Of a stretch of 64,000 bases of DNA, positions 42,420-50,719 are shown in pieces; positions within the stretch are counted from its first letter, which is position 1; each line of letters opens with the position of its first letter. The notes below the pieces were generated by a model. The model had not been told where the DNA came from, made no database searches, and saw nothing but the letters and a program-made list of their open reading frames with translations. Origin of the DNA: Aeromicrobium sp. Sec7.5. GTDB taxonomy: Bacteria > Actinomycetota > Actinomycetes > Propionibacteriales > Nocardioidaceae. Both the position numbers and the translations under genes were made by a program. The stretch is from assembly GCF_036867135.1 (NCBI RefSeq), contig NZ_JBAJIJ010000001.1, positions 62,001 through 126,000 on the forward strand, read 5' to 3'.

Positions 42420-43730
42420 TCACGGGGCCACCGTCGCCGGCGCTGGAATGGTCGGGGCGACGGGCACGGTCGGGCTCGGCGTGGGCGACGGCGCCGGGGC
42501 CGCGTCGTCGCGCAGCTCGCGCACGATCTGCTCGGCGTCGGCGAGGTCGGTCGCCTCGATGCCGTTGCGCACCTGGCTCTGCTGGAAGGACGACAGGTCG
42601 TCGACCTCGATGTCGGTCTCGGACTCGAGGTGGCGCAGCGTGACGAAGGGCAGGTCGGCGTCGACGCCGCGGTAGATGGCGACGGTGCCGTCGGACTCGC
42701 TCACGAAGTACTGGTCCTGCGTCCACTGGTAGGCGTACCAGGCGCCGACGCCGATCAGGGCGAACAGCACGACGATCGCCATGAGCCAGCGGGCGAGCCT
42801 CCAGCGGGAGGGCTCGCGCGGTGCGTAGCGCAGCTCCTCGGGGTCGACCGCGAACCGGGCGGTGGAGTCGTGCACGTCGACCGCTGCGCCGCGGCGCGGC
42901 TGGGGCGCCTCTGCGGCCGCGCCGACCAGCTGCGGCATGCCGTCGGCGCACGCGAGCTCGGACTCCTCGTCGGCCGTGGAGGCGTCGACCATCTCGCCGA
43001 TCACGACCGTGACGTTGTCGGCGCCGCCGCCCTCGAGCGCGAGCCGGACGAGGTCGGTGGCGGCGACGTCGATCGACTCCGCACCCAGGGCGCGGGCGAT
43101 CGCCTCGTCCTCGACCATGTCGGAGAGCCCGTCGCTGCAGAGCAGGTAGCGGTCGCCGAGCTGCGGCTGGAGCCAGGAGTAGTCGGCCTCGAAGTCGTCG
43201 CGGCCGAGCATCGCGCGCAGCAGCAACGAGCGGTGCGGGTGGTGGCGGGCCTCCTCGGACGTGATGCGTCCCTCGTCGACGAGGCTCTGCACGAAGGTGT
43301 GGTCGGCGCTGAGCTGGGTGAGCTTGTGCCCGCGCAGGCGGTAGGCCCGGGAGTCGCCGAGGTGGGCCACGGCGAACTTCTCGCCGTCCCACAGCATCGC
43401 CTCGACCGTGGTGCCCATGCCCTCCACGGCGGGGTCGGCCTCGATCAGGGCGCCGAGCCGCTGGTTGGCCGCGTTGACGACCTGCGTGAGGTGGTCGAGC
43501 GCGTCGACGTCGCCTCGGCCGTCGGGGGTGTCGTCGTCGACGGACCGGATGATCGTGACCGCCTCGGACGACGCCAGGTCGCCCGCGGCAGCCCCGCCCA
43601 TGCCGTCGGCGAGCAGCAGCAGGTGCGGGCTGGCGTAGCCGGAGTCCTGGTTGTTGGACCGCCGCAGGCCGACGTCGGTGAGCGCGGTGTAGCGCAGCGC
43701 GAGCGGGGAGCCGGACACGGGCGGCGTCAC
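42420..43730 (-). CDS. pstP: PP2C-type Ser/Thr phosphatase PstP
   Basis: 436 aa. PP2C domain (about 8-245) with NNQDSGYA, LLLLADGMGG, VAHLGDSRAYRL, LLCSDGLSD and GGADNVTVVIG (metal-binding Asp residues), a transmembrane helix near 308-328 and an extracellular tail ending in a Pro/Ala/Thr stretch. It reverses PknB phosphorylation. GTG 43730 overlaps the fhaB stop. An 85-bp gap without features separates it from rodA. Confidence 0.93.
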   Translation of the reverse strand: MTPPVSGSPLALRYTALTDVGLRRSNNQDSGYASPHLLLLADGMGGAAAGDLASSEAVTIIRSVDDDTPDGRGDVDALDHLTQVVNAANQRLGALIEADPAVEGMGTTVEAMLWDGEKFAVAHLGDSRAYRLRGHKLTQLSADHTFVQSLVDEGRITSEEARHHPHRSLLLRAMLGRDDFEADYSWLQPQLGDRYLLCSDGLSDMVEDEAIARALGAESIDVAATDLVRLALEGGGADNVTVVIGEMVDASTADEESELACADGMPQLVGAAAEAPQPRRGAAVDVHDSTARFAVDPEELRYAPREPSRWRLARWLMAIVVLFALIGVGAWYAYQWTQDQYFVSESDGTVAIYRGVDADLPFVTLRHLESETDIEVDDLSSFQQSQVRNGIEATDLADAEQIVRELRDDAAPAPSPTPSPTVPVAPTIPAPATVAP

Positions 43731-44221
43731 TTCCGCAGCTCGACGATGGTCTTGCCCAGGCGGACCTGGACCCCGAGGGCGATCGGCACGGGCGTGGTGA
43801 CGCGTTGGCTGCCGATGAACGTGCCGTTGGTGGAGCCGACGTCCTCGACGAACCACTCGGCGCCGTTGCTGGCGAAGCGGGCGTGTCGGGTCGAGACGTA
43901 GTCGTCGTCGAGCCTGATGGCGGCATCGGTGCCGCGGCCCAGCAGGATCGGCTGGTCGCCGAGGGGCACGCTCTGGCCGGCGTTGGGTCCGTCGGTGACG
44001 TACAGCATCTTGGGCGTTCCCCGCTGGGGGCGGCGCGGCCTCGTGACCTTGGGCTTGGGCGCCGGCTTGGGCGTGCGCGCTGCCGCGCCCGGTCCGGCCG
44101 GTGTCTCGGTGACCTTGGTGCCGAAGATGTCGGTGCGGATGACCGAGACCGCTGACAGGACGAAGATCCAGAGCACGGCCAGGAAGCCGAGCTTGATGAG
44201 CGTCAGGGTGAGCTCGGACAT
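43727..44221 (-). CDS. fhaB: FHA-domain protein FhaB (FipA-like)
   Basis: 164 aa. N-terminal helix (about 6-26), a Pro/Lys-rich linker, then the FHA domain (about 70-164) with ILLGRGTDAAIRLDDDYVST-RHA and DVGSTNGTFI. FHA domains bind phosphothreonine; mycobacterial FhaB/FipA links FtsZ and FtsQ. ATG 44221 overlaps the fhaA stop (TGATG); a TTG one codon upstream is less likely. Confidence 0.92.
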   Translation of the reverse strand: MSELTLTLIKLGFLAVLWIFVLSAVSVIRTDIFGTKVTETPAGPGAAARTPKPAPKPKVTRPRRPQRGTPKMLYVTDGPNAGQSVPLGDQPILLGRGTDAAIRLDDDYVSTRHARFASNGAEWFVEDVGSTNGTFIGSQRVTTPVPIALGVQVRLGKTIVELRK

Positions 44222-44943
44222 CAAGCCTTCCGTTCCGTGAGTCGGACGACGACGGTGGTGTTGCCCAGGCGCATCTCGGACCCGTCGGGCACGGAGGCCG
44301 AGGAGACGCGGTGGCCGTTGAGCACGACGCCGTTGGTGGAGCCCAGGTCGGTGACCGTGATCTGGACGGTCTCGCCCGTGTCGTGGATGTTGAGCTCGCA
44401 GTGGCGCCGCGAGATGCCCGGGTCGTCGATGCGCAGGTCGGACTCGGAGCCTCGACCGATGACCAGGCCGGGCGGGGTCAGGGGGTGGCGCTGGCTGCCG
44501 ATCTCCAGGTAGGCCTCGGCGCGTCGGGCGGCCGAGTCGCTCATGCTGGCCCCGGCGGCCGGTCGCACCGACGCGTTGGTGCGGCTGCGGACCCGGAAGC
44601 GTCCGGTGCCCAGCTCGGGGGCCTCGACGAACTCGATCGCCAGACCGCCGGCCAGCGTGTACCGCTGCTCGTGGACGTGCTCGCGGACGAGGGTGCTGAG
44701 CTCGCCGGTGAGCGTCTCACCGAACGGGACGAGTCGGGCGTGGTCCTCGGGGGATAGCTCGACGGTGAAGTCGTTCGGCACGAGTCGGCGGTCGCGCGAG
44801 AGGATCTGCGCCGAGTTGTCGATCTCGCGTTGCAGGGCCGCCGCGATCTCGACCGGCTGCACCGCGCTGCGGAAAGCCCGGGCAAAAGCGCTCGTGACCA
44901 CGCCCTCGAGCCGTTGCTCGAACCGCTGGAGTACCCCAGCCAT
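44221..44943 (-). CDS. fhaA: DUF3662 + FHA protein FhaA
   Basis: 240 aa. N-terminal DUF3662 (1-120, starting AGVLQRFEQRLEGVVTSAFA) and C-terminal FHA domain (about 150-238: VIGRGSESDLRIDDPGISRR, DLGSTNGVVLNG). In mycobacteria FhaA binds the phosphorylated pseudokinase of MviN; here that pseudokinase is the gene at 4190. The family usually has a longer linker. ATG 44943 with a GGGAAGGGGG run upstream; TACGAT (44988-44983) is a candidate -10 for the operon. Confidence 0.93.
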   Translation of the reverse strand: MAGVLQRFEQRLEGVVTSAFARAFRSAVQPVEIAAALQREIDNSAQILSRDRRLVPNDFTVELSPEDHARLVPFGETLTGELSTLVREHVHEQRYTLAGGLAIEFVEAPELGTGRFRVRSRTNASVRPAAGASMSDSAARRAEAYLEIGSQRHPLTPPGLVIGRGSESDLRIDDPGISRRHCELNIHDTGETVQITVTDLGSTNGVVLNGHRVSSASVPDGSEMRLGNTTVVVRLTERKA

Positions 44944-45061
44944 GACGCCCCCTTCCCACGCATCGGTCGTGCTCCTTCGTCGATCGTATCGACACCAGGT
45001 CTGGAGCGCGCCCCTCCGGTGCTAGACTCGGTGGTCGTTCGGTTCGCGCCGGACGATTGTC

Positions 45062-45144
45062 GCGCGAGTGGCGGAATGGTAGACGCGCTGGCTTCAGGTG
45101 CCAGTGTCCGCAAGGGCGTGGGGGTTCAAATCCCCCCTCGCGCA
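45062..45144 (+). tRNA. leuT: tRNA-Leu (CAG)
   Basis: 83 nt class II tRNA: acceptor GCGCGAG/CTCGCGC, anticodon arm CTGGC-TTCAGGT-GCCAG with anticodon CAG, variable arm TGTCCGCAAGGGCG, T-arm GGGGG-TTCAAAT-CCCCC, discriminator A; CCA not encoded. TAGACT (45023-45028) is a likely -10. A tRNA-Leu also sits near pknB/fhaA in mycobacteria. Confidence 0.97.
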
Positions 45145-45145
45145 C

Positions 45146-45190
45146 AATGAGAAAGCCGGGTCCCGTTCTTTGGGGCCCGGCTTTCTCATT
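45146..45190 (+). terminator. Strong tRNA-Leu terminator
   Basis: Arms 45146-45164 and 45172-45190 form a 19-bp stem with one G-U pair and a 7-nt loop; it begins 1 nt after the tRNA. Lower stem AATGAGAAAGCCGGG is fully complementary. Beyond it, 45191-45337 holds a CCGCGGC-GTA-GCCGCGG hairpin (45300-45316) that may end the facing gene. Confidence 0.85.
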
Positions 45191-45337
45191 GATCAGGCAC
45201 AGTGATTTGAGGAGGAGCGACGAAGGAGCGACGGGGTCCCCCCCGCGCATGCCGACACGTCCGCCGCGCGGATCCCCCCACCACCTGCCTGCGGTGCAAC
45301 CGCGGCGTAGCCGCGGAACCCAGCACCCCCACCTCCC

Positions 45338-45580
45338 TCAACGCGCTCCCCGCACCCCGTCCACCAGCGCCAGCGCGAGCACCAGCGACGCCGCCGCGAC
45401 GGGCAGTGCCGCCCACCGCACGGAGATCTCGTCGGCACCGACCAGGCCGATCACGACGCAGGCGACGCCGGTGGGGACGGCCACGAGGACGGGTGCGCTG
45501 AGCCAGCGCCGGGCGACGCCGAGCAGGACGCTGAGGCCGAGGAGCCCTGCACCCCAGATGAGCATCCCGACGGGGTCCAT
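45338..45580 (-). CDS. Small membrane protein of unknown function
   Basis: 80 aa, mostly hydrophobic, with two to three helices (MDPVGMLIWGAGLLGLSVLL, then VLVAVPTGVACVVIGLVG and WAALPVAAASLVLALALV). No family recognised. ATG 45580 lacks a clear ribosome site. It is the only frame here that looks like a membrane protein rather than Arg/Pro-rich shadow sequence. Confidence 0.55.
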   Translation of the reverse strand: MDPVGMLIWGAGLLGLSVLLGVARRWLSAPVLVAVPTGVACVVIGLVGADEISVRWAALPVAAASLVLALALVDGVRGAR

Positions 45581-45665
45581 GGTCCGAGACTAGCCTCGGC
45601 GGCCTCCTCGTGGACGGCCCCCGGCGTGCGGATCGCGGGTCACGGCCTACGCTCGACCTCGAATC

Positions 45666-46658
45666 ATGGCGCAGCACGAGAGCCCGAGCCTGGAGCCCAC
45701 CGGGTCGGCAGATCCTGAGGGCAGCGCACTGGCGTGGAGCGTCGGTGCGGTGGCCCAACGCCTGCACGTCTCCCCGTCGACCCTGCGGACGTGGGAGCGC
45801 CGCTACGGTCTGGGTCCCACCGAGCGCACCAAGGGCGGTCACCGCCGCTACTCCGAGGCCGACATCTCGCGGGTCGAGCTGCTCCACGGCCTGATCGGTC
45901 GCGGGGTCGCGCCCCGCACCGCGGCCCGGTTGGCCGCCTCCCAGGGAGTGACACCGCTGGCCCACCCGGCCTCCACGGCCGACGTCGCCGATGCCCTCGA
46001 GGCACCCGAGCTCTTCGCCGCCGACGTCCTCACGGCCGCGGCCCGGTTCGACGGAGGTCGGCTCAGCCGGCTCCTCGCCGTCGTGGTGGTCGAGCACGGG
46101 GTGATCGACGCCTGGGACACCTACCTCCAGCCCGCACTGCGTCACGTGCGCGACTCGGTGGCCGACGGCATCATCGGCGTCGACGCGGGCCACCTGGTGA
46201 GCGACACCCTCGCCACCGAGCTGCGGGCCTACGTGCGGGCGTGGCCCGACCTCGACCGGCGGCACGCCGGGGTCCTGCTCGCGACCGTCGAGGACGATCC
46301 CCACTCGCTGCCGGTCGTCGCGCTGCAGGCGGCGCTCGCGGGTCGGGGCGTCGCCAGCCACTCCTTCGGTGCCCGCCTGCCCGCCGGAGCCCTCGCGAAC
46401 GTGATCGCCACGGTGCACCCCGCGGTGGTGTTCCTGTGGTCGACCACCGAGATGTCGCCCGACGACCACGTGTGGCAGGTGTCGTCCGCGGCACGGGCCG
46501 ACGCGCTCGTGGTGCTGGCCGGCCCCGGTTGGCCGGCCCGGATGCATCACGAGGAGCCCAAGCGGGTCGCGCGGCCCACGAGCCTGGCAGTCACGGTCGA
46601 CGTCGTGCTGAAGCGCCTGGCCGATCTGTCGGAGGAGCCGGCCCGTACCGACGCGTAG
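45666..46658 (+). CDS. MerR-family regulator with cobalamin-binding-like domain
   Basis: 330 aa. MerR winged helix (about 24-90: GAVAQRLHVSPSTLRTWERR, then HRRYSEADI), a helical bundle (about 105-200) and a B12-binding Rossmann-like domain (about 205-325) containing DDPHSLPVVALQAALAGRG; His213 fits the lower axial ligand of the CarH/LitR light sensors. The bundle has W and a C-terminal His but the CarH EH pair is not clear (VDAGHLVS), so light sensing is uncertain. TACGCT near 45649 is a candidate -10. Confidence 0.8.
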   Translation: MAQHESPSLEPTGSADPEGSALAWSVGAVAQRLHVSPSTLRTWERRYGLGPTERTKGGHRRYSEADISRVELLHGLIGRGVAPRTAARLAASQGVTPLAHPASTADVADALEAPELFAADVLTAAARFDGGRLSRLLAVVVVEHGVIDAWDTYLQPALRHVRDSVADGIIGVDAGHLVSDTLATELRAYVRAWPDLDRRHAGVLLATVEDDPHSLPVVALQAALAGRGVASHSFGARLPAGALANVIATVHPAVVFLWSTTEMSPDDHVWQVSSAARADALVVLAGPGWPARMHHEEPKRVARPTSLAVTVDVVLKRLADLSEEPARTDA

Positions 46659-46667
46659 CATCGCGGC

Positions 46668-47471
46668 ATGAGCGAACCACGGGTGATCACCGAGATCGAG
46701 GGGCCGTTGGCCCACGTGCGCCTGAATCGGCCCGACAAGCTCAACGCGGTCGACCTCGGCCTGCTCGACGGCCTGCTGGAGAGCGCTGCCCAGATCGCCG
46801 CCGACCGCGACGTGCGGGCCGTGCTCCTCTCGGGCGAGGGCAAGTCCTTCTGCGCAGGCCTCGACTTCGCGTCGGTCAACAAGACGCCGCGCAAGGTCCT
46901 GGCCAGCTTCATCCCCAACCCGCTGCGGGGCACCAACCGCTTTCAGCAGTCGCTGTGGGCCTGGCGGCGGCTGCCCGTGCCCGTCATCGCCGTCACGCGA
47001 GGTCACGTGTTCGGCGCCGGCTTCCAGCTCGCGCTGGCGGCCGACTTCCGCTTCACGACCCCCGACGCCAAGTGGTCGATCCTCGAGGCCAAGTGGGGCC
47101 TCGTGCCCGACATGAGCGGCACGATCCCGCTCGTCGAGCAGGTCCCGCTCGACCTGGCCAAGCGACTCACGATGACCGGCGAGATCTTCTCGGGCGAGCA
47201 GGCCGCCACGTGGGGCCTGGCGACCGGCAGCGATGTCGATCCCGACAAGCTCGCTCGCGAGCTCGCCGATCAGCTGATCGAGCGGTCGCCCGACTCGGTC
47301 AGCGCCAGCAAGTCGCTCCTCAACGAGGCGGCGCGCCGAGGTCTGCGCGCCCAGCTGCGGCTCGAGCGCAAGCTCCAGCTGTCGATGTTCCGTTCACCCA
47401 ACACGAAGATCGCGCGGTCGGCGGGCACGAAGGGCGAGGCTCCGGTCTTCGGTCCGCGCACGTTCCGCTGA
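46668..47471 (+). CDS. Enoyl-CoA hydratase (crotonase family)
   Basis: 267 aa: LNRPDKLNAVDLGLLDGL, GKSFCAGLDF (oxyanion hole), RGHVFGAGFQLALAADFRF and ILEAKWGLVPDMSGT. Asp rather than Glu in the last motif suggests an isomerase or other crotonase activity. ATG 46668 is exactly 6 nt after TAGCAT (46656-46661), so probably leaderless. Its last 78 nt overlap the 3' end of the opposite GDPD gene. Confidence 0.88.
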   Translation: MSEPRVITEIEGPLAHVRLNRPDKLNAVDLGLLDGLLESAAQIAADRDVRAVLLSGEGKSFCAGLDFASVNKTPRKVLASFIPNPLRGTNRFQQSLWAWRRLPVPVIAVTRGHVFGAGFQLALAADFRFTTPDAKWSILEAKWGLVPDMSGTIPLVEQVPLDLAKRLTMTGEIFSGEQAATWGLATGSDVDPDKLARELADQLIERSPDSVSASKSLLNEAARRGLRAQLRLERKLQLSMFRSPNTKIARSAGTKGEAPVFGPRTFR

Positions 47472-48392
47472 GGCGATCGCGAGATCGGGCTGGTCGGCGA
47501 ACACCCCGTCGACGCCGGCCGCGATGAGGGCCTCGAGCTCGCCGTGCACGTCGACGTTGCTGGGCAGGAACCGGGGCTCGGCCCGCACGGTGTAGACCAC
47601 GACCTTGAGGCCGGCCGCGTGCGCGTCGCCGACGAGGCCGCTGGGTGCGCCGATCGCGTTCGACGCGTCCCGCGGGAGCACCTGGCTCTTCTCGGGGCCC
47701 AGCCACGTCGCGTACGTGGAGACCTCGCGCAGGCCCGCGGGGGTCAGCATCCGCGCGTACGCCGTCGACGCCGAGGTCAGCTGCACCAGGGGGACGGCGA
47801 CGAGTCGCCGCAGCTCGCGCAGGTTGCCCGACTCGAACGACTGCACGACGACGGGGGCGTCCGCCCCGGTCCAGCCCACGCGCTCCAGGCTCGCGAGCAG
47901 GGGCGGCGTGAGGTCGAGTCCGAGCGAGGCGAAGTAGCTGGGGTGCTTGGTCTCGGGAGCCACCGCGATGACGCGCCCTCGACGGACTGCCTCGATCCGG
48001 GCGAGGTCGAGGATCTCGTCGAACGTGGGCACCGGGTAGAGCCCGTCGTAGAGCGTGTTGCCCGGACGCACCGCGGGGAGTCGCTCCCGCGCGTGCAGGG
48101 TGCGCAGCTCGGCGAGGGTCAGGTCCTCGGTAAACCAGCCGGTCACGCTGACGCCGTCGACGACCTTCGTGGTGCGGCGGTCGGCCAGCTCAGGATGATC
48201 GGCGACGTCGGTCGTGCCGCTGATCTCGTTCTCGTGCCGGGCGACGAGGACGCCGTCGCGGGTGCTGACGAGATCGGGCTCGATGACGTCGGCGCCCATC
48301 TCGATCGCGAGGCGGTAGGACTCGATCGTGTGCTCCGGGCGGTACCCGGAGGCTCCTCGGTGGGCGAAGACCGTCACCGTGCGGTTGGCCAT
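47394..48392 (-). CDS. glpQ: Glycerophosphodiester phosphodiesterase
   Basis: 332 aa TIM-barrel GDPD without an obvious signal peptide: FAHRGASGYRPEHTIESY, GADVIEPDLVSTRDG and VARHENEISGTTDVAD carry the catalytic His pair and metal ligands. The GlpQ-like insertion (about 65-135) is present. It cleaves glycerophosphodiesters to glycerol 3-phosphate. Its 3' 78 nt overlap the convergent crotonase gene, an uncommonly long tail-to-tail overlap. Confidence 0.9.
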   Translation of the reverse strand: MANRTVTVFAHRGASGYRPEHTIESYRLAIEMGADVIEPDLVSTRDGVLVARHENEISGTTDVADHPELADRRTTKVVDGVSVTGWFTEDLTLAELRTLHARERLPAVRPGNTLYDGLYPVPTFDEILDLARIEAVRRGRVIAVAPETKHPSYFASLGLDLTPPLLASLERVGWTGADAPVVVQSFESGNLRELRRLVAVPLVQLTSASTAYARMLTPAGLREVSTYATWLGPEKSQVLPRDASNAIGAPSGLVGDAHAAGLKVVVYTVRAEPRFLPSNVDVHGELEALIAAGVDGVFADQPDLAIASAERARTEDRSLALRARRPRDLRVG

Positions 48393-48454
48393 GTCTCAAC
48401 TGCACGCCCCGGACGTGTCCAGCGGGTGAAGTCGTGGTGCTGGGCGGACGAACG

Positions 48455-48985
48455 TCAGAGCACGTCGAGGCGCCCCAGCACCGCGCGGACGTGCGCCAGG
48501 GCGTCCGGGTCGCGCAGCCCGGTGGAGTCGTCGAAGTAGAGGCCGTCGCCGATCAGCTGGATCGTGCGGGCCAGGGCCTCGTCGCCGAGGTGCTCGGCGA
48601 GGACCTGGAACCAGGCGTCGCGCACGCGGGCCATGGCCTCGGCGGCCCGGGAGTCGTTCTCCTGCGCGATGCGGGTCGCCGCGATCAGGGCGCGGTCGAA
48701 GTCGCTGCCGGAGTCGACCGAGGTCTCGAGGTAGAAGTCGACCGGCCCGGCCGGGGCCTCGCGCATCTTCGCGACGTCGGCGTCGGCCTGCTCGTAGAGG
48801 CGTTCGAGCATGCCTTCGACGAGCTCGTCCTTGCTGTGGAAGTGGTACAGCAGCCCGCCCTTGGAGACACCGGCGGCTGCGGCCACGGCGTCGAGCGTCG
48901 CGGCGCGGCTGCCGCCCTCGACGAGCTGGTGCTCGAACGCGTCGAGCAGGCGGTCGCGGGTGCTGCGGTCGTCGCTCGAGGCCAT
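48455..48985 (-). CDS. TetR-family repressor
   Basis: 176 aa. HTH (about 9-55) with RDRLLDAFEHQLVEGGSRAA and AAAGVSKGGLLYHFHSKDEL; ligand domain TetR_C-like behind. Divergent from the MFS exporter with a perfect palindrome between, so it most likely represses it and itself. TACACT (48997-48992) ends 6 nt before ATG 48985: leaderless geometry. Confidence 0.92.
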   Translation of the reverse strand: MASSDDRSTRDRLLDAFEHQLVEGGSRAATLDAVAAAAGVSKGGLLYHFHSKDELVEGMLERLYEQADADVAKMREAPAGPVDFYLETSVDSGSDFDRALIAATRIAQENDSRAAEAMARVRDAWFQVLAEHLGDEALARTIQLIGDGLYFDDSTGLRDPDALAHVRAVLGRLDVL

Positions 48986-49022
48986 GCCGGGAGTGTAGGA
49001 CGAGTCACGCCGACCTGAGTTG

Positions 49023-49050
49023 GAACTGTACCGTCTGGACGGTACAGTTC
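49023..49050. promoter_or_regulatory. TetR operator: perfect 28-bp palindrome
   Basis: Arms GAACTGTACCGTC (49023-49035) and GACGGTACAGTTC (49038-49050) around a TG centre, with no mismatch. It covers TACAGT (49043-49048), the likely -10 of the exporter gene, which lies 7 nt before its ATG. Binding by the divergent TetR would block that promoter. Confidence 0.88.
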
Positions 49051-49055
49051 ACCGC

Positions 49056-50546
49056 ATGACCCACGACGTTCTCTCCGCGCGCGCCACGCGCCGCGAGTGG
49101 GCCGCCCTCGCCGCCCTGATGCTCCCCGTCCTCCTCGTCTCGGTGGACAACACCGTGCTGAGCTTCGCCCTGCCCAGCCTCAGCACGGCGCTGGCGCCGA
49201 CCGGCAACCAGCTGCTGTGGATCGTCGACATCTACGCGCTGATGCTCGCCGGCCTGCTCATCGCGATGGGCAGCCTCGGCGACCGCCTGGGCCGCCGACG
49301 TCTGCTCGTGACCGGCTCGATCGGCTTCGGCGTCGTGTCGCTCGCGGCCGCCTTCAGCCCCAGCCCCGAGGCGCTCATCGTGATGCGCGCGGCGCAGGGC
49401 TTCTTCGGCGCGATGCTGATGCCGTCGACGCTCTCGCTGATCCGGAACGTCTTCACCGACGCCCGCGACCGTCGCATCGCGATCGCGACGTGGGCCGCGA
49501 TGTTCTCCGGTGGTGCGGCCCTCGGTCCGATCCTCGGTGGTTGGCTCCTGCAGCACTACTGGTGGGGCTCGGTCTTCCTGATCAACGCCCCGGTCGTGGC
49601 CATCCTGGTGCCGTTGGCGCTCTGGCTGGTGCCGGAGTCACGTGACCCCCGGCCCGGTCCGGTCGACCCGATCTCGATCGGTCTGTCGATGCTGGCCATG
49701 CTCCCGGCTGTCTACGCGATCAAGCACGCGGTGCACGCCGGCGTCGACGACGTCACGGTCGCGTGCCTGGCTCTCGCCGTCGCCTCGGGCATCGCGTTCG
49801 TGCGCCGTCAGCGGCGCAGCGTCACGCCGATGCTGGACGTCGACCTGTTCCGCAACCGCGTCTTCGCCGGCTCGGTCGTCGCGAACCTGCTGAGCCTCAT
49901 GGCCCTGACCGGGTTCCTGTTCTTCGCGGCGCAGCTGCTGCAGCTCGTGCTCGGGCTCGAGCCGATGGTCGCGGCCCTCGTGCTGCTGCCCGGCCTGGTC
50001 GTGACGGTGGCCGCGGGATTCGTCGCCGTCGCGCTCGTCCGGGTCGTGCCGGCGCGCGTGCTGGTGGCCGGCAGCTTCGTGGCCTCGGCCGGCGGCTACG
50101 CGATCGCGGCCTTCACGGGTCACCCCAGCGTCGGAAGCGTCATGCTGGCGTTCACGGTCATGGGGATCGGCATCGGCATGGCCGAGACGCTCACCAACGA
50201 CATGGTGCTCAGCCATGCCCCGCCGCACCGGGCCGGCGCGGCCTCGGCGATCTCGGAGACGGCCTACGAGGTCGGTGCGGTGCTCGGAACCGCCGTGCTG
50301 GGCAGCGTGGTCACGGCGACCTACGCGGCGCACCTCGCGGTGCCGGCGGACGCCGTGGGCGGTGGCTCGCACGAGACGCTCGGTGCGACCCTCGAGCACG
50401 CGTCGACCCTGCCGAACGGCATCGGCACGGCCCTGTCGGACTCCGCCGTCGCGGCCTTCGACCTCGGGGTGCAGTACGCCTCCGGCGTCGCGATCGGCGT
50501 CGCCCTGCTGGCTGCCCTGATCAGCTGGCGGACGCTGCCGAGGTGA
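49056..50546 (+). CDS. MFS drug exporter (EmrB/QacA, 14-TM type)
   Basis: 496 aa with about 14 helices. Motif A region GSLGDRLGRRRLLVTGS, motif C-like GGAALGPILGGWLL and motif D1-like SVDNTVLSFALPSLS mark the DHA2 drug:H+ antiporters. ATG 49056 is used because the in-frame TTG upstream lies inside the operator. Paired with the divergent TetR gene. Confidence 0.93.
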   Translation: MTHDVLSARATRREWAALAALMLPVLLVSVDNTVLSFALPSLSTALAPTGNQLLWIVDIYALMLAGLLIAMGSLGDRLGRRRLLVTGSIGFGVVSLAAAFSPSPEALIVMRAAQGFFGAMLMPSTLSLIRNVFTDARDRRIAIATWAAMFSGGAALGPILGGWLLQHYWWGSVFLINAPVVAILVPLALWLVPESRDPRPGPVDPISIGLSMLAMLPAVYAIKHAVHAGVDDVTVACLALAVASGIAFVRRQRRSVTPMLDVDLFRNRVFAGSVVANLLSLMALTGFLFFAAQLLQLVLGLEPMVAALVLLPGLVVTVAAGFVAVALVRVVPARVLVAGSFVASAGGYAIAAFTGHPSVGSVMLAFTVMGIGIGMAETLTNDMVLSHAPPHRAGAASAISETAYEVGAVLGTAVLGSVVTATYAAHLAVPADAVGGGSHETLGATLEHASTLPNGIGTALSDSAVAAFDLGVQYASGVAIGVALLAALISWRTLPR

Positions 50547-50719
50547 TTCCGAGGAGCCTCGAAACCACGGCCATCTGGTGGGTCACCCAGATGTGTGGAC
50601 TTTCGGCCCGTTTTGAGGCTCGGAATGGGCCCAAAGTCACCAAATCGGGGCGGGACCCACGCCTCTGGTCCGTGGCCGCCTGGCAGGTGGTGACGCCGGG
50701 CTTCAACCGGCGGTGCCCC
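50547..50719. other. Spacer with imperfect palindrome and REP fragment
   Basis: 173 bp between convergent genes. ATTCCGAG...GAGCCTCGAAAC (50547-50565) pairs imperfectly with GTTTTGAGGCTCGGAAT (about 50613-50629), and ATCTGG...CCAGAT lies between. GAGCCTCGAAACC (50554-50566) equals the right end of the REP-like family, so this may be a decayed copy now acting as terminator. Confidence 0.45.

Noticed and set aside
45186..47006. 606-aa open frame opposite the MerR-B12 and crotonase genes
   Set aside because: It is antisense to two well-supported genes and its translation is His/Arg/Gly-rich without motifs.
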